From Alistipes senegalensis (GTDB lineage Bacteria > Bacteroidota > Bacteroidia > Bacteroidales > Rikenellaceae), in contig JAMPGH010000001.1 in assembly GCA_023664045.1 (NCBI GenBank), forward strand, positions 1,353,079 to 1,417,078: a stretch of DNA of 64,000 nt, written 5' to 3'. The notes beneath the pieces were generated by a model. That model was not told the origin of the DNA, did not search any database, and saw only the letters and a program-made list of their open reading frames with translations. Made by a program: the position numbers and the translations under genes. Every line of letters starts with the position of its first letter. Positions within the stretch are counted from its first letter, which is position 1. Shown here piece by piece: positions 58,990 to 64,000 of the stretch.

Positions 58990-59634
58990 ATGAAAAAGTT
59001 TTTCCTGTTTCTGTTGTCGCCTGCGCTGCTCCTCGCTGCGGGTTGTTCCGAGGAGGAGGATGTGCTGGGCAAGCAGAAAACCGGCATGGTCTCCTTTCTG
59101 GAGCGGACCCACAATCCGCGGCTCGTTCCCGAGGAGGAGTACGAGGAGGGTAGCCGCTCGGCATTCTATACGACGCTGGGCGACGCCGTTTACCGTTATA
59201 TCGACATCGAGGATTATTTCGACCCCTACCGCGAAAACTGGCCTGAGGTTACCGATACCTCGTGGGTTACCCTGACTTTCACGGCCTACGCCTTCAACAA
59301 CGCCGCCATCGTCGGCCTGCCCGACGGAGGATTGACCGAGAGCAATATTTCGCGGGTTACGATGCCTTTCTACTCCAACGACCCCGCCTTCGAGCTCTAT
59401 TTCCACCTTGCAGGGCTTACGTCCGGGGCCTGGAATTTCGAGCCGCTGACCGTCGACATGCGCAGCCCCGGCATAATAAACGGATTGCGCCTCGCGTTAT
59501 TGGGTTGTCGCGAGGGCGATCGCGTCGAGGCCTACATGACCTACAACATGGCCTACGGGGATAAGAACTACATGTATTTTTTGCCGAAGGAGACCCCCGT
59601 CGCCATCTTCTTCAGCGTGGATAAGGTAGAATAA
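58990..59634 (+). CDS. FKBP-like (DUF4827-type) lipoprotein
   Basis: A 214-residue lipoprotein with lipobox LLLAAGCS. The C-terminal half has an FKBP-like pattern: INGLRLALLGCREGDRVEAY, MTYNMAYGDK and ETPVAIFFSVDKVE. These recall the GxxxAL..M..G......P..LAYG and final strand of FKBP peptidyl-prolyl isomerases. Aromatic active-site residues are not clearly kept, so it may be a binding rather than catalytic fold. It lies 11 nt before a second, larger lipoprotein of the same general type. Confidence 0.65.
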   Translation: MKKFFLFLLSPALLLAAGCSEEEDVLGKQKTGMVSFLERTHNPRLVPEEEYEEGSRSAFYTTLGDAVYRYIDIEDYFDPYRENWPEVTDTSWVTLTFTAYAFNNAAIVGLPDGGLTESNISRVTMPFYSNDPAFELYFHLAGLTSGAWNFEPLTVDMRSPGIINGLRLALLGCREGDRVEAYMTYNMAYGDKNYMYFLPKETPVAIFFSVDKVE

Positions 59635-59645
59635 TATTTTCGAAT

Positions 59646-61226
59646 ATGATACGTCATTTCCGTTCCGCCGTTTTCGCCGTCGTCCTGCTGGCGGTTTCGT
59701 GCGCCGAGGAGCAGACCGAGTCCTACGGCAAGTTCGAGGACCTGTCGCTCGAAGCATGGATCTCTCAGAACCGGCCCGAGTTGCTGGACAATTATCAGGA
59801 CTTCGGCGAGGCAGGTTATTATATCGACGTGCTCGACGCCGGCGATCCGGATGCCGCACCCGTCAGCGATACGGTCTGCTGGGTGAAGTTCGACTTTTCG
59901 GGCCGCGATCTGGCGTCGAATATCGTCCTGACCCGCCGGGCTGCGGAGGCGCGGCTCGCCGGAACGTTCACCAACAAAACCCATTACGTGCCTTTCTACC
60001 GTTATTGCGGCACTTCGAATACCGGTTTGCTGGAGGGTACCTACCTCGCCATGCGCGAGGTGCAGACCCTCGGCGAAAGTTATTTCGAGAAGTATAAGGA
60101 CGATTCCGACCGGCGGCTCCGTTCGCGCGAAGTGCGGTTGCGCGAGGGTTCCCGGGTCGTGTTGTATTGTCCGTCGCGCATCGTCGGCGAGGTCTCGGGC
60201 GACGGCGGTTACGAGGGGCAGTATTCGTTGTCTTCGGGCAAGCCGATCCGCATCGAGCTGGAGATCCTCGACACGATCAAGAATCCCCTCGCGGCCGAGG
60301 GCGGGGCGGTCGACGCCTTCTGTACGGGCAACGGCGGACTGCTGCGTTACACTTCCGAGGAGGAACCTGCGGAGGGCGCCGTGCCCATGCCGACAGATCC
60401 TTCGGACCCCAACCACCCGTATCGCACCGACAAGCGGTGGGTGAGCGTCAGCGACTCCATTCCGCAGCTCTACGCCGACTTCAACTACCGGCCCGGCGAT
60501 CCGCTCGTTTTCGCCGATCCCTATGTCGCCAAGATCGAGCCCTACGTTTCCGAGGCTTCGATGGCCGACATCGACCGCCGCATCGACGAGGCGCTCCGCA
60601 AGCGGTTCCTCGATGACGACGACGCGAACTACCCCGGGGCCGAACAGCTTGCCGCCGATTCGGTCGACATGGAGAAGAAGACCAAGATCTGGTATATCAC
60701 GCGTTTTCTCGACGGCTTCGTCATCGATACCAACATCGACGAGGTGAAGGAGATCGTCTTCGGCGAGGTCAAGACCCCCGGCACGGCCTACGATGTCTCG
60801 CAGACCGGCAACAGCCCCATTGCGGCCTGGCACTACGCGCTGCCCAAACTCAAGTATGGGCAGTGGGCAGCTCTCGCTACCGTTTCGACCCATGCTTACG
60901 GCGCGCAGGGCAGGCAGGGCACGACGACTACGAGCACTTCCTCCTCGTCGAACGGCTATACCCAAAGCTACTACGACTACCTCAATTACATGAGCTACGC
61001 CAACAGCTACTACGGCAGCGGTTACGGCGGTTACTATCCGGGCTATTACGGCGGTTATTACGGCGGCATGTACAACCCCTATTACGGTTACGGATACAAT
61101 TACGACTATGGCTACGGGGGCGACACCTCCGACACCGAGACGACCACCACCACGTCGTCCACCGATACCGAGATCCTGCCCTTCACGCCGCTGCTCTTCC
61201 AGATCTACATCGAGCCGGCGGAGTAG
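59646..61226 (+). CDS. Large FKBP-like lipoprotein with Gly/Tyr-rich tract
   Basis: A 526-residue lipoprotein (lipobox VLLAVSC). Two segments look FKBP-like: residues ~135-225, ending KPIRIELEILDTI, and ~365-526, with ALPKLKYGQWAALATVSTHA then AYGAQG and a final strand LPFTPLLFQIYIEPAE. The second is interrupted at about residues 425-510 by Ser/Thr and a tract very rich in Gly and Tyr (repeats such as GGYYPGYYGGYYGGMYNPYY). The tract lies where FKBPs have a loop before the last strand. Function unknown. Tandem with the preceding gene and followed by a terminator. Confidence 0.65.
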   Translation: MIRHFRSAVFAVVLLAVSCAEEQTESYGKFEDLSLEAWISQNRPELLDNYQDFGEAGYYIDVLDAGDPDAAPVSDTVCWVKFDFSGRDLASNIVLTRRAAEARLAGTFTNKTHYVPFYRYCGTSNTGLLEGTYLAMREVQTLGESYFEKYKDDSDRRLRSREVRLREGSRVVLYCPSRIVGEVSGDGGYEGQYSLSSGKPIRIELEILDTIKNPLAAEGGAVDAFCTGNGGLLRYTSEEEPAEGAVPMPTDPSDPNHPYRTDKRWVSVSDSIPQLYADFNYRPGDPLVFADPYVAKIEPYVSEASMADIDRRIDEALRKRFLDDDDANYPGAEQLAADSVDMEKKTKIWYITRFLDGFVIDTNIDEVKEIVFGEVKTPGTAYDVSQTGNSPIAAWHYALPKLKYGQWAALATVSTHAYGAQGRQGTTTTSTSSSSNGYTQSYYDYLNYMSYANSYYGSGYGGYYPGYYGGYYGGMYNPYYGYGYNYDYGYGGDTSDTETTTTTSSTDTEILPFTPLLFQIYIEPAE

Positions 61227-61270
61227 ACTCCGCAGGACGGCCGCCGGTCGCCGCGTTTTCGCCTCTTATG

Positions 61271-61300
61271 CTCCGTTCCCGCGTCGGGAGCGGAGTTTTT
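61271..61300 (+). terminator. Intrinsic terminator of the lipoprotein pair
   Basis: Stem CTCCGTTCCCG/CGGGAGCGGAG with a short loop and T5, 44 nt after the stop. Confidence 0.85.
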
Positions 61301-61333
61301 CGTACTTTTTTCGGGATATATTTGGCGGTTCCG

Positions 61334-61342
61334 TATTTTTGT
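61334..61342 (+). promoter_or_regulatory. Predicted promoter -7 box for the 80-residue HTH gene
   Basis: Reads TATTTTTGT, with TTTGG ~14 nt upstream and the ATG 44 nt downstream. Confidence 0.5.
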
Positions 61343-61385
61343 CGTAAATTAGTTGTGCGGAATTTCAATTTAAATATCGACGAAT

Positions 61386-61628
61386 ATGATTATTACCTTT
61401 AACGAATTGCGCCGCATCAAGGACAAGTTGCCCAGCGGCAGTTCGCAGCGCATTGCGGATGAATTGGGAATCGACGTGGAGACCGTCCGCAACTACTTCG
61501 GCGGCAAACACGAATCCAAAGAGTGTGTGGGCGTGCATTTCGAACCCGGTCCCGACGGCGGCGTGGTAACGCTCGACGATACGACGATTCTCGATGTCGC
61601 CATGCGCATCCTCGGCGAGCAGAAATAA
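61386..61628 (+). CDS. Small HTH DNA-binding protein
   Basis: An 80-residue protein. Its N-terminal half is a helix-turn-helix (ITFNELRRIKDKLPSGSSQR, IADELGIDVETVRNYFGGKH). The C-terminal part (GVHFEPGPDGGVVTLDDTTI, LDVAMRILGEQK) is typical of a short DNA-binding family found across Bacteroidetes. Targets are unknown. It has its own promoter and a strong terminator. Confidence 0.75.
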   Translation: MIITFNELRRIKDKLPSGSSQRIADELGIDVETVRNYFGGKHESKECVGVHFEPGPDGGVVTLDDTTILDVAMRILGEQK

Positions 61629-61727
61629 GGGGCCGAGAGCGGGGAACGAAACGAGGGGAGCGGGAGAGGTGCTGGAACGAGGCCCGAACTCGGAGCTCTG
61701 AATCGACGACGTTCCGTTTGTAATGCA
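61629..61727 (+). other. Purine-rich tract after the HTH gene
   Basis: The first ~60 nt after the stop are G/A-rich (GGGGAACGAAACGAGGGGAG and similar), like the tracts after secG and prs. Confidence 0.45.
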
Positions 61728-61762
61728 GCGCAGTCCGGAAAATTCCGGGCTGCGCTTTTTTT
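61728..61762 (+). terminator. Intrinsic terminator of the HTH gene
   Basis: Twelve-bp stem GCGCAGTCCGGA/TCCGGGCTGCGC (one G-U pair) with loop AAAT and T7. Confidence 0.9.
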
Positions 61763-61893
61763 CGGATGAAAAGTTTTTCGAGAATCTTCATACTTGGCGG
61801 ATGCGCAGGATAGGCGTTTCCCGATCTGCTTTCTTGCAGTCTCTTATCTTTAGACTTTCTTTAAATAAAGGTAGCTTCATTTTACCTTTTACT

Positions 61894-62548
61894 GTTCAAC
61901 TTTTACCTTGATAAAAGCAGCTTCGGCCCGGAGTGGCGGGATGTCTTTCATGGCTCCCGTCAGCGCGGCCGCAGATTCAGCAATCCCCCGCCCCGCCCGC
62001 TAAGAGCCGGGATTTATGGGCCCCGCTAAGAGCGGAGTTTTAGGAGGAGATAGAGCCTGCTATTTCTATCCGGCCTCATCTGTCCCTGCCTGCTTAAGAA
62101 GCGGGTTTTAGGGGGGGGGAGATAGGGCCGATTAGCTCTGTTCGTCCTTATCTCTTTCTGCACCGTTGGGCGGGTTTTATATTCCAGTCTGCCGGAAAGT
62201 CTGCGATAATTAAGAGTTATAAGTGATAATTTTCGGGGCCGCCCGATATTTCGTGCTCCTCGAATAATTCTTAATTTTTCATTTTTCATTCTTAATTGCA
62301 CTGCTCCCTTTCCGGCATTCATTCCAGCGATTGCTTCATGCGCCTGCTTCGGGCCGCCGCGACGGCACGACGGGAATCCTGTCGAACGTCGGTACGGAAG
62401 GACGTTATTGGTCGTCCGCGCCCCATGCGGCAGACAATACCAATGCAGGCAACATGGGATTCGGCTCCGGATTCGTGTACCCGTGGGGTGTCATAAATCG
62501 ATCTTTCGGCTTCTCCGTGCGCTGCGTCCAGCATCTGCAGCTGCTTTT
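61894..62548 (+). repeat. Composite repeat element B (inverted partner of element A)
   Basis: Order on the plus strand: leader 61894-62199, AT-rich spacer 62200-62315, 38-nt flank 62316-62353, variable core 62354-62514, 34-nt flank 62515-62548. The leader shares long near-identical blocks with element A (ACCTTGATAAAAGCAGCTTC; GGCCCGGAGTGGCGGGATGT; CAGTCTGCCGGAAAG). Both also keep a 33-codon open stretch encoding DKSSFGPEWRDVF and RQRGRRFSNPPPR. The three residue differences there are all replacements, which gives no support for a selected protein. It lies between an HTH gene and dnaK. Confidence 0.8.
62266..62298. repeat. AT-rich dispersed repeat inside element B
   Basis: TTCTTAATTTTTCATTTTTC followed by ATTCTTAATT. 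Same family as the copies at 25299, 35003 and 46672. GATAATTAAGAG near 62202 forms an inverted counterpart. Confidence 0.55.
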
Positions 62549-62591
62549 TTTGAACGCAGGCTTTTTTTGCGTCTCGTTTCTGCCAAAATAG
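62331..62591 (+). pseudogene. FISUMP/lectin-like C-terminal cassette B (5'-truncated)
   Basis: An open frame of 86 codons from a TTG. It encodes LHAPASGRRDGTTGILSNVG, then RYWSSAPHAADNTNAGN and FGFSVRCVQHLQLL. It is the end of a FISUMP-like domain and lacks the N-terminal bulk, as in cassette A. Core residues differ at most positions from cassette A, while the framework (TG-L--VGT-G---WSS, VRCVQHLQLL) is kept. It is the 3' part of element B and ends 151 nt before dnaK. Confidence 0.65.
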
Positions 62592-62638
62592 CACATGGCA
62601 TCGCCGATCCGTGCCGGGGTCTGCCATCCTGCTGACAA

Positions 62639-62672
62639 TTTGGCAGAGTTCGCCGTTTGGTACAACCTTTGA
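62639..62672 (+). promoter_or_regulatory. Possible dnaK promoter
   Basis: TTTGG at 62639-62643 and AACCTTTGA at 62664-62672 have the right spacing for a Bacteroidetes promoter, with one mismatch in the -7 box. TTTGGCAG here mirrors CTGCCAAA at 62580-62587, a loose inverted repeat. No CIRCE element was found. Confidence 0.35.
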
Positions 62673-62742
62673 TCGGTAGGGAGACGTTGCCGGCGATAAT
62701 CCGGTTGAAACAGAACAAGAACAAATTCAAATTATATCGATT

Positions 62743-64000
62743 ATGGCAAAGATCATTGGTATCGACTTGGGCACGACGAACTCCTGCGTGTCCGTCATGG
62801 AGGGTAACGAACCCGTTGTCATTCCCAACTCCGAGGGACATCGTACGACCCCGTCGGTCGTGGCTTTCACCGAGGGCGGCGAGCGCAAGGTGGGCGACCC
62901 CGCCAAGCGTCAGGCTATCACCAATCCCAAGCGTACGGTCTTCTCGATCAAGCGCTTCATGGGCGAGCGTTACGATCAGGTCGCTTCCGACATCGCACGC
63001 GCTCCCTATGCGATCGTCAAGGGCGATAACAACACGCCGCGCGTCGACATCGACGGCCGGCAGTATACGCCGCAGGAGATCTCGGCCATCATCCTCCAGA
63101 AGATGAAGAAGACGGCCGAGGACTATCTGGGTCAGGAGGTCGACGAGGCCGTCATCACCGTACCGGCTTACTTCTCCGATTCGCAGCGTCAGGCTACGAA
63201 GGAAGCGGGCGAGATCGCAGGTCTCAAGGTTCGCCGCATCATCAACGAGCCTACGGCCGCCGCTTTGGCCTACGGTCTGGATAAGAAGGACAGCGACATG
63301 AAGATCGCCGTCTACGACCTCGGCGGCGGTACGTTCGATATCTCGATCCTCGAACTGGGCGACGGCGTCTTCGAGGTGAAGTCCACCAACGGCGATACGC
63401 ACCTCGGCGGCGACGACTTCGACCACGTGCTGATCGACTACATGGCCGAGGCTTTCAAGGCCGAACATCAGATCGACCTGCGTCAGGATCCGATGGCTCT
63501 GCAGCGCCTGAAGGAGGCTGCCGAGAAAGCCAAGATCGAGCTTTCGTCGTCCACCACTACGGAGATCAACCTGCCTTATATCATGCCCGTCAACGGCATT
63601 CCGCAGCATCTGGTCATGTCGCTCACGCGCGCCAAGTTCGAGCAGTTGTGCGACCACCTCATCCGCAAGACCGTCGAGCCTTGCAAGCTGGCTCTGCGCG
63701 ACGCCGGGCTGGAGGCTTCGCAGATCGACGAGGTGATCCTCGTGGGCGGTTCCACGCGTATTCCCGCGATCCAGAAGATCGTCGAGGAGTTCTTCGGCAA
63801 GGCGCCCAACAAGTCGGTCAACCCCGACGAGGTCGTCGCCATCGGCGCGGCCATTCAGGGCGGTGTCCTCACGGGCGAGGTCAAGGACGTGTTGTTGCTC
63901 GACGTTACGCCGCTGTCGCTCGGTATCGAGACGCTGGGCGGCGTGATGACCAAGCTCATCGACGCCAATACCACGATTCCGACCCGCAAGTCGGAGGTCT
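62743..64000 (+). CDS. dnaK: Molecular chaperone DnaK (Hsp70), N-terminal 419 residues, cut by window edge
   Basis: Starts at ATG 62743 with [20 protein letters not shown] and is open to the window end. The whole nucleotide-binding domain is present: phosphate-1 motif [10 protein letters not shown], phosphate-2 [18 protein letters not shown], adenosine motif [20 protein letters not shown], the hydrophobic linker DVLLLDVTP and the start of the substrate-binding domain ([16 protein letters not shown]). It refolds proteins with DnaJ/GrpE in the cytoplasm. dnaJ/grpE are not in view. Element B ends only ~195 nt upstream. Confidence 0.97.
   Translation, partial: MAKIIGIDLGTTNSCVSVMEGNEPVVIPNSEGHRTTPSVVAFTEGGERKVGDPAKRQAITNPKRTVFSIKRFMGERYDQVASDIARAPYAIVKGDNNTPRVDIDGRQYTPQEISAIILQKMKKTAEDYLGQEVDEAVITVPAYFSDSQRQATKEAGEIAGLKVRRIINEPTAAALAYGLDKKDSDMKIAVYDLGGGTFDISILELGDGVFEVKSTNGDTHLGGDDFDHVLIDYMAEAFKAEHQIDLRQDPMALQRLKEAAEKAKIELSSSTTTEINLPYIMPVNGIPQHLVMSLTRAKFEQLCDHLIRKTVEPCKLALRDAGLEASQIDEVILVGGSTRIPAIQKIVEEFFGKAPNKSVNPDEVVAIGAAIQGGVLTGEVKDVLLLDVTPLSLGIETLGGVMTKLIDANTTIPTRKSEV

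Noticed and set aside
61000-61130. Short GGTTATTACGGCGG-like repeats resembling a CRISPR or VNTR
   Set aside because: They lie in frame inside a lipoprotein gene and encode a Gly/Tyr tract. Spacing is irregular and there are no unique spacers.
55669-62548. Diversity-generating retroelement with TR/VR pair
   Set aside because: No reverse transcriptase or accessory gene is in the window. The two cores also differ at synonymous and non-adenine positions and in length, so an adenine-directed mutagenesis pattern is not shown.
62549-62742. CIRCE heat-shock operator upstream of dnaK
   Set aside because: The TTAGCACTC-N9-GAGTGCTAA pattern is absent. The only symmetry is a loose CTGCCAAA/TTTGGCAG pair.

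Overview
The window is a stretch of chromosome from a high-GC member of the Bacteroidales, most likely an Alistipes-like Rikenellaceae (inference). The evidence is the fused lpxC-fabZ gene, a BtuG-type surface lipoprotein next to a BtuB receptor, the Bacteroidetes form of arginine decarboxylase, a CCDC81-type HU protein, an RND operon ending in a PG0541-type PII-like protein, and promoters of the Bacteroidetes type (-7 box TAnnTTTG, no -35/-10 pair). Coding is dense, and almost all of the sequence is chromosomal backbone.

Layout: 1-3 kb is the rimP-nusA-infB operon (minus), with infB cut by the window edge. 3-5.2 kb is lipid A synthesis (lpxC-fabZ, lpxA). 5.5-7.9 kb is a TonB-like protein and a cation/proton antiporter. 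7.9-13.2 kb (minus) is a cobalamin-uptake operon behind a B12 riboswitch: BtuG-like propeller lipoprotein, PKD-domain lipoprotein, BtuB-like receptor. 13.4-15.3 kb holds a secreted hydrolase and a CMD-cupin protein, followed by tRNA-Ala(GGC) and a small HTH protein. 16.2-19.1 kb is korAB. 19.4-21.1 kb is kduI-kduD behind a perfect 24-bp palindromic operator. 21.3-24.1 kb holds an S24-type repressor, an unknown ORF and a lone phage terminase large subunit. 24.1-26.4 kb has a nitronate monooxygenase and tsaD. 26.4-34.8 kb is tamB, exbB-exbD-tonB, a DUF1573 protein and an amidohydrolase. 35-39.6 kb has glgB, a YitT/YczE-like membrane protein and a POT transporter. 40-46.5 kb is a TetR-controlled RND efflux operon. 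46.7-51.5 kb has an MBL hydrolase, an SDR, prs, engB and arginine decarboxylase. 51.7-55.3 kb is an operon of HU-like protein, sigma-54 activator, lptE, a TPR-like protein and secG. 56.5-61.6 kb has ruvA, an OmpH-like protein, cdaA, two FKBP-like lipoproteins and a small HTH protein. The window ends inside dnaK.

The most unusual content is non-genic. Two copies of a ~655-bp composite element lie in inverted orientation at 55669-56322 (minus) and 61894-62548 (plus), on either side of the ruvA-to-HTH segment. Each has a conserved leader with short GC hairpins, a variable AT-rich spacer, and a C-terminal FISUMP/lectin-like coding cassette. The cassette core is strongly diverged between copies but is framed by identical 38-nt and 34-nt flanks. 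They look like either decayed fragments of an adhesin family or silent donor cassettes. Other repeats are a 267-bp element with perfect 21-bp terminal inverted repeats at 34751-35017, AT-rich dispersed repeats in several intergenic gaps, a 74-bp tandem duplication before cdaA, and purine-rich tracts directly after several stop codons.

The genes fall mostly into envelope biogenesis and transport (lpx, tamB, lptE, secG, ExbBD-TonB, BtuBG, RND) mixed with information processing (infB, nusA, ruvA, engB, tsaD, dnaK).
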